Positions 18,580 to 27,896 of a stretch of 64,000 nucleotides of DNA are shown here, piece by piece. Within the stretch, counting starts at the first letter, position 1. Each line of letters opens with the position of its first letter. Source of the stretch: Methylosinus sp. PW1 (lineage in GTDB: Bacteria; Pseudomonadota; Alphaproteobacteria; Rhizobiales; Beijerinckiaceae); contig NZ_JQNK01000009.1 of assembly GCF_000745215.1 (NCBI RefSeq), positions 2,728,001-2,792,000 of the forward strand. Direction: 5' to 3'. The notes beneath the pieces were generated by a model that ran no database searches, was not told the origin of the DNA, and worked only from the letters and a program-made list of their open reading frames with translations. The position numbers were made by a program, and so were the translations under genes.

Positions 18580-20865
18580 TCAGCGATAATAGCGGCTGAA
18601 AATCTCTTCCTGCTTGCTGTCGAGGCCGTAAGGCTCATAGGTCTTCAGCTTGTCGACCTCGACGTTGTTCATCACAGCGCCGATCAATTTCTCGTGGACG
18701 GCGGGACTTGAGGCGATGGCGCTGCGCACGACGCGGCGCGGAACTGCGCCCCACTCCACGATCATGAACAGGCCGTCGAGCAGATGGGCGGCCGCGCGTC
18801 CGTCGACGACCGGACCGACGGGCGGCAGATCGAGGATCACATATTCATAGTAGCTCGACAGATTCTTGAGCAGGGCGGCCATCGTCGGCGAAGAGATCAG
18901 ATCACCGCTCAGGAACAGATCGTGCTTCACCGTCGCCGGGATGATGGCGAGGCTGGAACCCGGTTCGGAGACGAGCACGTCGCCGAGTGACGCCTGATCC
19001 AGGAGAATCTCGCCGAGCCCGACGGCCGGCTTCAGCCCGGCGAGGCTGGTCAGCCCCGCCTCGCGCAGATCGGCGTCGACGAGCGCGACGCGGCTGCCTT
19101 GCAAGGCGAGCAGACCGGCGAGATTGAGAGAAACCGTCGACTTGCCCTCGCGCGGCATGCTCGAGACGACGCCGACGATCTTGGCGCCGTCGACCGTGAG
19201 CCGCATGTCCATGGCGATCTTCATCGCGCGCAGCGTCTCGGAATAGGACGAGAACGGGTGCTGGATCGCATATTTGCCGAGGTCGACGGCTTGGACCGGC
19301 CGGTAGTCGCGCAAGCCAGGACCGGCGTTGTTGTTCGTCTTGACGACGGTGTCGAGGAGCGGCAGCAGGCCCACCACGTCGACGCCGAGATCCTCCTCTA
19401 CCTGATCGGCGGTGCGATAGGCCCGGTCGGACACTTCGCGATAGGCGCCGATCCCGACGCCGATCCCGAGGCCGAGAATTACGCCGGCGGCGGCGATCAG
19501 GACCACGCGCGGCTGGCTCGGCTCCAGCGGCGGCGCGGCGTCGGCGATCACCCGCGCATCGCTCATCGGATAGGATTCCTGCTGCATCGTCTCCTGGGAC
19601 CGCTGCAGGAAGCTCTGATAGAGCGACTGGACCGCCGACGCCTGCTGCTCAAGCTGGCGCAACTGCACGAGGGCGGCGTTCGCGCTGTTCGCCGTGACGG
19701 TCGATTCGGCGAGCCGGCGGCTTAACTGCTCGCGGCGCTCGCGCGCCACGGCGAGCTCGCTCTGAAAGCCGGAGAGGAAGCGGCGAAGCTCCTGGAAGAT
19801 CAGCTTCTCATTGTCCTCGACCTGGCGCTTCTGGCGCAGCGCCTGCTCGTGCTTCGGGCCGACTCGGGAGACGATCTCATTGTATCGCTTCGTCGCCTCG
19901 GCTTGGCTCTGGCGGAGCTGGGTCACAGTCGAATTGTTCAGCGCTTCGGAAACGATGGCGTCGATCCGGCCGCTCTCGACCAGCGCCTTGAGATTGTCGT
20001 ACTGCGCCTGCTTGCTCACGACTTCCGCCGCGGCCTGCGTCAGATCGTTGTTGAGCTGGGTCAGCTGCTGGTCCGTCATCAGCTGGCCGTTGGCGGAGAC
20101 CAGATTGTTGCGGCTGCGATATTCCTCGACCGCGCGGTTCGCCTTGGCGCTCTGCTCGCGCAATTCGTCGAGCCGCGCCCGGAACCATTCCCCGGCGCTC
20201 TTGGCCGCCTCGACGCGAGCGGCGATCTGGTCGTTCAGATAGGCGGCCGCATAGCCGTTGGCGATCCGCGCCGCCTTTTTGGGCGACTTCACGGTGACGG
20301 CGATCTGGACGACATTTGACTTGCCGTTGCGCGAGACGACGACCGCGTCGGACAGGCGCCGCACCACGGTGCGCAGCATCTTGTAGTCTGGATCAGACTC
20401 GCCGGCGGGCTGGAACAGCCGCATGGGGTTCAGCGCCATTATGAATCGCGTAACGATCGTCACGATCGAGGGCGGCTCGGTTCCGTTGAACTCGGGATCG
20501 TCCTTGAGTTTCATGCCCCGGATCGCGGCGAGCATCACGCGCTCGCCTTTGATCACCTCGATCTGATTGTCGACCAGCGCGTTTTCAGCGGCGAGGTTCG
20601 ATTGCGCGCTCATGTCCTGCAGAGCGCGGATCTGCTTGTTGCCGATCAGAATAGATGTCTGAGCCGTGAACTTGACGACGGAAACGAGGGAGAAGATCAG
20701 CGCGAGGGTCAAGCAGACGCCGACGCTGATCGCCGTCGTCTTCGCATGGCGGCGCGCCGCAGCCATGATGGCGACGATGTCGATGCCCTTCAGGAGCAAG
20801 ACATCGTCCTTCTCGGGACCTATCGGCGTCCTGGAGTGATCGAAACGGGGATTTGCCTGGAGCAT
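18580..20865 (-). CDS. Wzc/ExoP-type tyrosine autokinase and chain-length regulator
   Basis: The 761-residue inner-membrane protein fuses a Wzz domain to a BY-kinase. The first membrane segment is TTAISVGVCLTLALIFSLV (about residues 44-62). A long periplasmic coiled-coil part follows, with a GNVR-like ALVQLRQLEQQASAVQSLYQSF. The second membrane segment is VVLIAAAGVILGLGIGVGIG. The kinase has Walker A in SSMPREGKSTVSLNLAG, Walker A' in VALVDADLR and Walker B in YVILDLPPVGPV. The tail holds several tyrosines (YEPYGLDSKQEEIFSRYYR) for autophosphorylation. It governs polymer length and export with Wza. No separate Wzb phosphatase is seen in the window. It leads the wzc-murB-murA-glycosyltransferase operon. 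Confidence 0.93.
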   Translation of the reverse strand: MLQANPRFDHSRTPIGPEKDDVLLLKGIDIVAIMAAARRHAKTTAISVGVCLTLALIFSLVSVVKFTAQTSILIGNKQIRALQDMSAQSNLAAENALVDNQIEVIKGERVMLAAIRGMKLKDDPEFNGTEPPSIVTIVTRFIMALNPMRLFQPAGESDPDYKMLRTVVRRLSDAVVVSRNGKSNVVQIAVTVKSPKKAARIANGYAAAYLNDQIAARVEAAKSAGEWFRARLDELREQSAKANRAVEEYRSRNNLVSANGQLMTDQQLTQLNNDLTQAAAEVVSKQAQYDNLKALVESGRIDAIVSEALNNSTVTQLRQSQAEATKRYNEIVSRVGPKHEQALRQKRQVEDNEKLIFQELRRFLSGFQSELAVARERREQLSRRLAESTVTANSANAALVQLRQLEQQASAVQSLYQSFLQRSQETMQQESYPMSDARVIADAAPPLEPSQPRVVLIAAAGVILGLGIGVGIGAYREVSDRAYRTADQVEEDLGVDVVGLLPLLDTVVKTNNNAGPGLRDYRPVQAVDLGKYAIQHPFSSYSETLRAMKIAMDMRLTVDGAKIVGVVSSMPREGKSTVSLNLAGLLALQGSRVALVDADLREAGLTSLAGLKPAVGLGEILLDQASLGDVLVSEPGSSLAIIPATVKHDLFLSGDLISSPTMAALLKNLSSYYEYVILDLPPVGPVVDGRAAAHLLDGLFMIVEWGAVPRRVVRSAIASSPAVHEKLIGAVMNNVEVDKLKTYEPYGLDSKQEEIFSRYYR

Positions 20866-21151
20866 TGTGCGCTCACTGTCCTTTCACGTCGCCGAGCGCC
20901 GCGCGCGCAGACCGTTCCATGTCGATCGCCGTCTAACGCCGACCTGTGACATCGTCATGAGCTTCTCAGGACGACTGCCTATCATCAGTGCGGCCCAAAC
21001 GAAATCTCTAGAAGAATCTAACTTGTCTTAACCCTACCGGCCGCGCGGACCGCAAATTGGAAAGTCATGGAAAATCAACCATAAGTTTCGACAATCGGCC
21101 ACGCGCGCCAGCTAAAGCAAGAAGCGGGCTGCCGGAAAAGTGGTCGCGCAT

Positions 21152-22312
21152 TCAAGCCCTGCCGTCGTCGGCCGCGTTAAATCCCACGCCGGCGAAATCG
21201 TCTTTGCCGACGACGACCCGGAACAGTTCGACGGTCTCCCGCGCGATGACGTTCCAATCGTATTTGAGCAGGATGACATCGGCGTTCGCTCGCGGGACGT
21301 CCTCGATCGCACTGAGCTTGGCGCGCAACGCCGCGACATTTCCGACCGGGAAATAATTATCCGCGGACAGATCGAGGTCTTTGTTGGGCGCGATGTCCGA
21401 CAAAAGCACGCGGGCGCCCGACGACAGCGCCTCCAGAGCGACGATCGGCATGCCCTCGTGATAGGACGCCAGGACGAACAGCGCCGTGTTCGCGTAGAGC
21501 GGGGTGATGTCGTCGCGCGGCAACTCTCCGATGAATATCACCCGCTCGCTCGCGCGGGCGAGGAGCTTCTCGGCATAGGCGCTCTTCATCTGGGCGCCGC
21601 CGACGATGACGAGCTTCATCCCGTCGGGGAGGTCGGAGGCGGCGTCCACGAGGTCGTGGATGCCCTTCTCAGGAACGAGCCTCGCGACCGTCATCACATA
21701 GCCGCCCGGCTCAAGGTCCAGCCTGCGCAGCGCGTCGGCTGCCGCCGATCCGTCCGCCTCGAGCCACTGCCCGACGGCGGCGCCGTTCGGGATCATGCTG
21801 ATCCGGTTGGTAAGGGCTGGATTCCGCTCCATGAGAGATCGCGCGACCGGCCTCGAGACGGAGATCATGCGATCGGCGAAGCGGACGGCCTGCGCTTCGC
21901 CGAGCCGCAACGCCATTTTCGCCAAGCCGTTCCACTTCTCGCGGTTGTAGTCCTCGCCATGATGCGTGAACACCACGGGGAGGCCGAGGAGCTTGGCGAG
22001 GGGGATCAGAAGGCCCGGGCCGATCGCATGAATATGCACCACATCCGCGCGTTCCGCGAAACGCGCGTAGAGCAGCCCGACAAACGTATGCGTGACCGCT
22101 TCGAGATAGATATTCTTGATCGCGGGGATCGGTCGAATGTCGACACCCTGGAACGTCGCTCGCCCCTCCGGCACATAGAGAGCCCGCGCGATCACGGTGA
22201 TCCGGATATCCGGAGCAACGATGCGCATGCGAGGGTAGAGCTGCTCGCAATGGGTCTCGACGCCTCCCATCACGTTCGGAACGCCCCTCAGCCCGAGAGC
22301 GACAATCTTCAT
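21152..22312 (-). CDS. Glycosyltransferase, GT4 family
   Basis: The 386-residue GT-B protein begins MKIVALGLRGVPNVMGGVETHCEQL, typical of the subgroup with an N-terminal rhamnosyl/fucosyl-transferase-like domain (DUF1972 type). FTHHGEDYNREKWNGLAK, ISMIPNGAAVGQW, GGYVMTVARLVPEKGIHDLV and YHEGMPIVALEALSSGARVLLS are the acceptor loop, the hinge, the nucleotide-binding start and the E-x7-E region. It is transcribed with wzc but separated by about 290 bases, so it may have its own promoter. Specificity is unknown. Confidence 0.87.
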   Translation of the reverse strand: MKIVALGLRGVPNVMGGVETHCEQLYPRMRIVAPDIRITVIARALYVPEGRATFQGVDIRPIPAIKNIYLEAVTHTFVGLLYARFAERADVVHIHAIGPGLLIPLAKLLGLPVVFTHHGEDYNREKWNGLAKMALRLGEAQAVRFADRMISVSRPVARSLMERNPALTNRISMIPNGAAVGQWLEADGSAAADALRRLDLEPGGYVMTVARLVPEKGIHDLVDAASDLPDGMKLVIVGGAQMKSAYAEKLLARASERVIFIGELPRDDITPLYANTALFVLASYHEGMPIVALEALSSGARVLLSDIAPNKDLDLSADNYFPVGNVAALRAKLSAIEDVPRANADVILLKYDWNVIARETVELFRVVVGKDDFAGVGFNAADDGRA

Positions 22313-23014
22313 CGACTCTGACTTCCCATGACTTCAGTTCGCTGAGATATGCGCAATGAAAGCGAAACGTCTCTTCAGTGATATTAGAGGACCCGTCGAT
22401 TCATGTCCATGACTATGGCGTAGCAATTTCCGAGAAGGCTCCCGTCACGATCGGACGGCCGCGAGACGAGGGCGCGGATATTGGGCATGCCGTCGCTCGG
22501 ATGCGGAATGACGCTCGATTCCGGACAACCGATCGGCTGGCACCACGCTCCTCGGTCGAGCGCCGAGTCAGGAAGAGCAGCCGCGATAGTCGCCGAGTTC
22601 GGACGGCGGAACGAACTGATTGGATGAGACGCACGCGAGCATAAGAGGAAGCCGACCGCCCTCTTGTCAAAGGGCCGCCAAACATGGAAAAGAACCCGCT
22701 CGGAAATATCATGACGTAGTCTGAGTTCGACGTCGCTTCGCTTTCAACGGAATCATCGGAGCAGCGGGCATGCTGCAACGATCCACATATCCGATTCGAT
22801 GGAAAAGGGCGAGGACGACACCTGCCCCGCCCAATCCACAAATCCGACGGCTGCGCCGCCCTATAACTGCGAGATACTCCCGAGTTGTTCGTCGCCAGCG
22901 CCAAAGCGACCGCCTACGAGCCGATTCGAGCTATCTTGGCATTGGGAGGCGTAGGCAGGCTTCCTCCCCAACCGATACCCTGAGATGATCCTGCTCGCCG
23001 ACAACACGACCTTA
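22313..23014. other. 700-base gap with no recognised gene
   Basis: Frames on both strands up to about 160 codons occur, but their composition is arginine/serine-rich shadow-like and none matches a family I know. A weak stem (TTGGGGAGG with CCTCCCAA) near 22935-22965 follows the upstream minus-strand gene. The gap probably contains the promoter of the glycosyltransferase at 21152-22312. Confidence 0.4.
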
Positions 23015-23746
23015 TCAGGCCGTGGTGTCGTAGTAGTAATACTTCACGCCGTCCACCTCTGAGATGTGATCGAGGTAGAGCGCCGTCACCTTGTTGCCGG
23101 CCCAATCGGTGATCGACACCTGACCCCATGGGCTGCTGTCGTTCTGCTGGCCGCCATGAGCGAGCTCGCCCGAGCCATTGAGGTCGAGCAGACCATTCGG
23201 ACCGAAGTCGATCTTGCCGTCATTGTTGCCGTCGAAGATCGCACTGGTCGTCACGAGGCTGTCGGTGAGGCCGAATTTGGTGATCGTGTCCTTGCCCCAG
23301 TTCACGTCGAGCGCCGTGTCGAAGAAGAACACATCAGCCTTGCTCGTGCCGGTCAGCGTGTCGTCGCCCAGCTTGCCTTCTTTGAAACCGGCGAGACGGG
23401 TCGAAGCGTCGGCATAGGCATAGTGGGTGCCGTCCGTGCCGATATAGCGCAGAGAGTCAACGGACGAATCGAACGTCACCGTATCCAGCCCGGCGTCCGG
23501 ACCGTCCAGATCGAGAAGACCGTTGTCGCCGAACGTGATGATATTGTCGTGGTTCGCATCATAAATCTTGGCGTCAACGACGAGCAGATCGTCCGAGCCG
23601 AAATTAGAGATGCTATCCGTTCCGGAATTCGGCCCCGAAATGTAGAAGGTTTCAGGCTTGCTCGTTCCGACCAGCGCCTGATCACCAACTCCACCGTCGA
23701 CGACCAAGCCGCCCTTGGCGTCCAATATTAGGCTCGTATCAGTCAT
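23015..23746 (-). CDS. Secreted-type repeat protein with EF-hand-like calcium loops
   Basis: The 243-residue acidic protein lacks a signal peptide and contains two modules about 106-109 residues apart. Each has a GTSK-x-(E/D)-x-F(Y/F) strand (residues 28 and 134), a loop of the DxNxDxxIxF type (DANHDNIITFG at 63 and DGNNDGKIDFG at 172), then NGLLDL. The same module, including FFFD-ALD-x-GxDT-TKFG, forms the C-terminus of the 791-residue protein at 35727-38102. Such glycine/aspartate-rich C-termini mark type I secretion substrates, and a complete type I system lies at 52-57 kb. ATG 23746 has AGGAG upstream. Function is not known; a surface or EPS-binding role is inferred. Confidence 0.75.
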   Translation of the reverse strand: MTDTSLILDAKGGLVVDGGVGDQALVGTSKPETFYISGPNSGTDSISNFGSDDLLVVDAKIYDANHDNIITFGDNGLLDLDGPDAGLDTVTFDSSVDSLRYIGTDGTHYAYADASTRLAGFKEGKLGDDTLTGTSKADVFFFDTALDVNWGKDTITKFGLTDSLVTTSAIFDGNNDGKIDFGPNGLLDLNGSGELAHGGQQNDSSPWGQVSITDWAGNKVTALYLDHISEVDGVKYYYYDTTA

Positions 23747-23952
23747 CACATACTCCTAAACTCAACATGCTCGGCTAAAATGGGCAATTAATTTGCCTCA
23801 ATGTTCTTTTACGCTCGCTTTCCGTGTTCGTCAACCTTTTCTTAAGCAAGAACGTGGGAAACCATGAATAGGCTCGCGCGAACTCTGGATCGACGCAGCC
23901 TCCCCCGGCGTATTCGGCGCGAGCTTATGCTGTTTTCGCTCAGGGCTGTTTA

Positions 23953-24376
23953 GCCGTTCTTATTCAGTGCGCCCCGACGGCGTGCATCACCAGTGGAGGC
24001 AGGTTCCACCCAGAGAGTTGTCGATTGATCTGGTAGCTGACGAGCGGCTTGGACGAGCGATCGACTGGGCCGAAGCCTCGTGACGAAGGCCGCCTCGGGC
24101 GGTTGAGCGATCCGGCGGGCCGTAACGTGAGTGAAGCCTGAGCAGGCCTCGAAAGTGAAGTCATGGATGCCGACCCGCCTGAATAACGGGGAAGGCCGCG
24201 CGGACGGGGAAGCAATCGACATTGGCTCCCGTTCGATTCATCGGGGTAGTGGGCACGGCACGTCGGAAGGGTGATGCAGGTAATCGGGGGAGACCCGTCT
24301 TGGTCGAAGGTCGCGGCTTCGACATCGATTGCGTCGATGGACCGGGCGGGAGTCGGACAGGGCCGTAATACCGTCG
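23953..24376 (+). mobile_element. 5' fragment of a group II intron next to an IS1380-type end
   Basis: After CCGTTCTTATTCA, identical over 12-13 bases to the ends of the IS1380 element at 39330-40944 and preceded by the same TTAG, the sequence becomes GTGCGCCCC at 23967. That fits the GUGYG 5' end of group II introns. The following 400 bases have the look of intron domain I to IV: a succession of GC stems, GTGATGCAGGTAATCGGGGG near 24270, and GGAGTCGGACAGGGCCGTAATACC near 24350, which resembles the region leading into intron-encoded proteins. No reverse transcriptase follows: istB sequence starts at about 24382. The exact 3' break is approximate, and the identification is by pattern only. Confidence 0.5.
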
Positions 24377-24381
24377 AGGCC

Positions 24382-24852
24382 GGTCACGCCTGCCTGGCGC
24401 TCGGGCTCGCCGCGTGCCAGCGGGGTTTCTCCGTCACCTTCACGACGGCGGCGGGGCTCGTCCATCAGTTGATGGAGGCGCGCGACGAGAAGCGTCTGCT
24501 TCGGCTCCAGGCGCAGCTTTCCGCGGTGAAGCTGCTCATCGTCGACGAGCTCGGCTATGTGCCGCTCTCTCAGACCGGGGCGGAACTGCTGTTCGAGGTG
24601 TTCAGCCAGCGCCACGAGCGCGCAGCGACGATCGTCACCTCCAATCTGCCCTTCGACGAGTGGACGAGCATATTCGGCAATCAGCGTCTGACCGGCGCGC
24701 TGCTCGATCGCCTCACCCACCATGTCCACATCCTCGAGATGAACGGGGAGAGCTACAGGCTCCGACAATCGAAGGCGCGAAGACGCGTCACCCCCACGCC
24801 GATCGACGAGGCGAGCGTCGACGCCGACACGGGCGAAATCCTTCCCTCGTAG
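24382..24852 (+). pseudogene. istB: IS21-family istB, C-terminal fragment
   Basis: The reading ALGLAACQRGFSVTFTTAAGL, LLIVDELGYVPLSQTGAELLFEVFSQRHE, IVTSNLPFDEW and RLTGALLDRLTHHVHILEMNGESY is the C-terminal two thirds of the IstB ATPase, including Walker B (IVDE). The N-terminus and Walker A are missing; the frame starts right after the group II intron fragment. An istB N-terminal fragment at 11943-12166 would leave roughly 40 codons unaccounted for if both came from one gene. Confidence 0.85.
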
Positions 24853-24872
24853 GGCCTCCGAGAAATTTTCGC

Positions 24873-24918
24873 CGCCGACATGCAAAAGGGCCCGATCGGG
24901 CCCTTTTGCATGTCGGCG
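24873..24918. repeat. 46-base perfect palindrome
   Basis: The sequence CGCCGACATGCAAAAGGGCCC is followed by GATC-type symmetry and its exact complement, so that all 46 bases are self-complementary around the centre CGATCG. It follows the istB stop by about 20 bases and reads through AAAAGGGCCC/GGGCCCTTTT, so in RNA it would form a strong hairpin. It may be the terminator or end structure of the former IS21 element. Confidence 0.85.
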
Positions 24919-25262
24919 ATCCCGCCCCACTGGCCTGATTTTGCGCCGCCCCGCCGGCCGGAAATCTCTCCGCCGTTGACACAGCCCTGTGTTTTCGCTC
25001 CGCTTTTCGACCGTCGGCGAAACGGCCGCACAAACAAGGGCGAGGTCAGGGCTCGGGTTTTCCCGGATGTGACTGTCCGCCCGGTCCGCTCCGCGGAAGA
25101 GACGGGAATTGATCCGCGAGGCCGCGTCGAAGCCTCATCGACCTCGCGTGCGCGCTCCGGACGAGACGTCGAGATATGCGATGCGTCGGATTCCGTCGCT
25201 GGGAATAGAACGAGGTGCCCGACGGCGCTACGACCGGCGCATCGGTCGGGAGCGCCGCCCGA
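24919..25262. other. Gap between IS21 remnant and EPS polymerase gene
   Basis: No gene is supported. The first part (to about 25000, with GTTGACACAGCCCTGTG) may be the outer end of the former IS21 element. The rest is GC-rich sequence without recognisable features, downstream of the minus-strand polymerase gene. Confidence 0.35.
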
Positions 25263-26660
25263 TCACCTCATGGTGCTCAGGCTCGACAAATTCGCTCCTC
25301 GAAAAAACCGCCGGCCATCGGCCCCCGGCGTCGCCGCCTCCGACTCGACGGCGCGCCGTGGCGGCGCCAGATGGTAGAGGAGCGACGCCTGGAGCAAGGC
25401 GAACAAGATATTGCCCTCGATGTTCCAGTGCGGCATCGTCGCAAGATTGAACAGCAGGAAGCAGGCCTGCGCGAGCAGCAGCTTATTGCGAGCATAGGCG
25501 TGGGGGACGCGGAAGGTCGCGACGACGAATGTCGCCCAGAGAGCAAGCAGGCTCATCAAGCCGAGGACCCCCAATTCGTAGAGGTAGGACACCATCGTGT
25601 TGTGGGCGTATTTCACGAAGGTGCCGACCCAGCTGTTCGGCCCGTCGCCGAGCAGCAGCTGCATGTCCGTGCCGTGAAGATAGCCGGTGACATAGTTCGA
25701 CCAGATGTAGAGGCGGCCCGAGAGTATTTTCTGTTCGTCTTCGAGAAACTGCTGCGGAGGCTTCAGGAAGCGCCCGCTGTCTGTGAGGAGCGTCGCGAGA
25801 TCGCCGAACCGGTCCGCGAGACGATCGCCGGCGAGGGCGGCGAGCCCCATGACGAGCGGAATCGCCATCACGAAGATGAAGCTTCGGCTCTTCCGATCGA
25901 AACGCCACACGCCGTCGAACATGAACGTGCCGAGGAGCAGAGGGAGAATCGCGACGATCGCGGTGCGGTAGTTAGCCAGGAAGATGCCGAGAACGCCCAT
26001 CGAAATCAAGGCCGCCTTGACGACGAAACTCCAGCCGGTGTTGAAATAGACTGCGAGCACGAAGGTCACGATCATGATCGAGAACGCAGCCTCGTGATTA
26101 TAGCCGCCGATATAGCTGACCGCACCGTCGCCCTCCGTGTCCTTGGCGATTCCGAACACCACCGAGATCACCTGCAACACGAAGATGGGCGCATAGCAAA
26201 AAGCCACCAGCATTAGCACTCGGTTCGGGCTCGTCCGCCGCATCGCTTCGCACATGGCGGCGATCAGGACCGCCGCATAGCCCCATTTGAAGAACATGTC
26301 GACGGCCCCGCTCGTGGAGCCGTTCAGAATGGCGCTCGCCGCCGTCACTGCGAGCAGAACATAGATCGGAACCATCCACATCTGCACGAAGTTGCGCGGA
26401 TTGACGACCAGCACGCCCGCTCCGACGGTCAGGACCGACAGCAGCGCATTGATCGAAAACCCGCCGGCGAGCGGCAGAAACGTGATGAAATGATAGGCTC
26501 CCGAGATCACGCGGAGCCAGACCGCGACGACGACGAAGCATCCCGGCAAGCTGCCAGAGCGTCGAACCAACAGCACGAGCATCGCCGTGAAGACGCAGGT
26601 GAGCGCAAGAAGGATCGGAAACGGCGTCTGCGGCGCCGCTCCAGGATTCAACGGGTCCAT
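25263..26660 (-). CDS. Wzy/O-antigen-ligase-like polysaccharide polymerase
   Basis: The 465-residue protein is strongly hydrophobic with about ten to twelve membrane segments. A large periplasmic loop lies around residues 270-350 (ADRFGDLATLLTDSGRF, SGRLYIWSNYVTGYL, LLGDGPNSWVG, HNTMVSYLYELGVLG). The SGR-x-W and G-x-G...H-N-x-x-x-x-x-x-E-x-G patterns are those of the O-antigen ligase/polymerase superfamily. In an EPS cluster it most likely polymerises flipped repeat units. It starts 39 bases after wza ends, so they are probably cotranscribed. Assignment as polymerase rather than ligase is by context. Confidence 0.8.
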   Translation of the reverse strand: MDPLNPGAAPQTPFPILLALTCVFTAMLVLLVRRSGSLPGCFVVVAVWLRVISGAYHFITFLPLAGGFSINALLSVLTVGAGVLVVNPRNFVQMWMVPIYVLLAVTAASAILNGSTSGAVDMFFKWGYAAVLIAAMCEAMRRTSPNRVLMLVAFCYAPIFVLQVISVVFGIAKDTEGDGAVSYIGGYNHEAAFSIMIVTFVLAVYFNTGWSFVVKAALISMGVLGIFLANYRTAIVAILPLLLGTFMFDGVWRFDRKSRSFIFVMAIPLVMGLAALAGDRLADRFGDLATLLTDSGRFLKPPQQFLEDEQKILSGRLYIWSNYVTGYLHGTDMQLLLGDGPNSWVGTFVKYAHNTMVSYLYELGVLGLMSLLALWATFVVATFRVPHAYARNKLLLAQACFLLFNLATMPHWNIEGNILFALLQASLLYHLAPPRRAVESEAATPGADGRRFFRGANLSSLSTMR

Positions 26661-26699
26661 TGCAGCCCATCCATGGCTTTCGGCGCGAGCGCGTCGAGC

Positions 26700-27896
26700 C
26701 TATTTCACCCTATATATGCTGTAGGCGGACGACGCGCCCTGCGATGCGGGACCGGTGATCGCCGACACGAGCTGGAAGAATTTGACCACCTCGACCGTGT
26801 CGGAGTCCGCGACGTAGATCACGTCCTTGTCACGAATTTCGAAGTCGCGCGCCGCAAAGAGCGCGGCCGGCTCGTGGAGCTTCGCCCGGTAGATCGTCGG
26901 GATGAAAGTCGCCGACGCGTCGAAATACGTCAGATCGACGCCGAGCCTCTCGAGAAAGCCGCGTGGCTCCGCGCGATAGAGATAGACGAATTCGGGATTG
27001 GCGCGCGTGTCGACCAGCCCGCCTCCGGCTCCGATCGCCTCGGATAGAACCAGCCTCTCTGCCGGGAACGGCACCCGGCTCTGCGTGCCGGTCGCGCCGA
27101 GGACCGTGTAGGAGCGCGGGTCGCGCGAGACATAGACGACGTCGCCGGGTTGGACAAAGACATTTTCCGGCGGCGCGCGAACGAGCCTGTCGAACGGCAC
27201 TCGGACGGCATGCCCCTCGCGCTGCAGGGTCACATAGGATTCATAGCCCGGATATTTGATGCCGCCCGCGCGGGAAATGACGTCGAGAACGCGTTCGCCG
27301 TTCGGATTGAGGGGTATCTTGCTGGCGGAATTGACTTCGCCCAGAACGGACATCTCGCTGCCCCGCTGCGTCACCACGCTTACGAAGACCTGGGGCTGAA
27401 TGGCTTTGCTCGCGAGCTTGTCCTCGATCTCCGCCTGCACGCTCTCCGCCGTGCGGCCGAGAACGCGAATGTCGCCGGCGTAGGGAATCTTGATGGAGCC
27501 CGCCGCATCGACGACCTGCTGCGGGACCTGCACGAAATTGCCGGGCCGCGTGCCCGCGTCCCCGACGAACAGGCCGCCCGACTGCGACTCGAAGATCGTC
27601 GCTTGAACCGTGTCGCCGCGGCTGAAAGTGAGGCGAGCCGGGCGCGCGCGCGTCGCGGTCGAGCCGAAGCTCGTCGACAAGGAGACCGCCTCGGGCTCTG
27701 CCAGGCCGGATTGCGTTCTCGCGGCGACGTCGAGAAGGACGAATTTTTTCGATTCATCGGATTGCGGCGTCAAAGAAGCAGTCGCCGCAAGATCAATATC
27801 CGAACCTCGTGGACCAGCGGCAGGCAATGCGCAGCCCGAAACGGCGATCGTGACGAGAAGCGAGACGAAAACCGCTCTGTGTCGGAATATTTCCAT
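26700..27896 (-). CDS. Wza-type polysaccharide export lipoprotein
   Basis: The 398-residue outer-membrane export protein has a lipoprotein signal (VFVSLLVTIAVSGC, lipobox Cys about residue 22). The polysaccharide export domain includes RLTFSRGDTVQATIFES and VDAAGSIKIPYAGDIRVLGRT. SLBB-type repeats follow (MSVLGEVNSASKIPLNPNGERVLDVISRAGG and YTVLGATGTQSRVPFPAERLVLSEAIGAGGG). It would form the export channel that couples to Wzc. AAGGA lies about five bases before ATG 27896. It heads a short operon with the polymerase and is divergent from the acyltransferase gene. Confidence 0.92.
   Translation of the reverse strand: MEIFRHRAVFVSLLVTIAVSGCALPAAGPRGSDIDLAATASLTPQSDESKKFVLLDVAARTQSGLAEPEAVSLSTSFGSTATRARPARLTFSRGDTVQATIFESQSGGLFVGDAGTRPGNFVQVPQQVVDAAGSIKIPYAGDIRVLGRTAESVQAEIEDKLASKAIQPQVFVSVVTQRGSEMSVLGEVNSASKIPLNPNGERVLDVISRAGGIKYPGYESYVTLQREGHAVRVPFDRLVRAPPENVFVQPGDVVYVSRDPRSYTVLGATGTQSRVPFPAERLVLSEAIGAGGGLVDTRANPEFVYLYRAEPRGFLERLGVDLTYFDASATFIPTIYRAKLHEPAALFAARDFEIRDKDVIYVADSDTVEVVKFFQLVSAITGPASQGASSAYSIYRVK

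Noticed and set aside
16539..18599. 686-codon plus-strand frame opposite murA and murB
   Set aside because: Antisense shadow; repetitive RA/DR-rich sequence with no known fold.
22413..22904. 163-codon minus-strand frame in the gap before the glycosyltransferase
   Set aside because: Ser/Arg-rich, no ribosome site, no similarity that I can recognise; not supported as a gene.
24238..24930. 230-codon minus-strand frame over the istB fragment
   Set aside because: Antisense of clear IstB sequence, and it starts in the palindrome.
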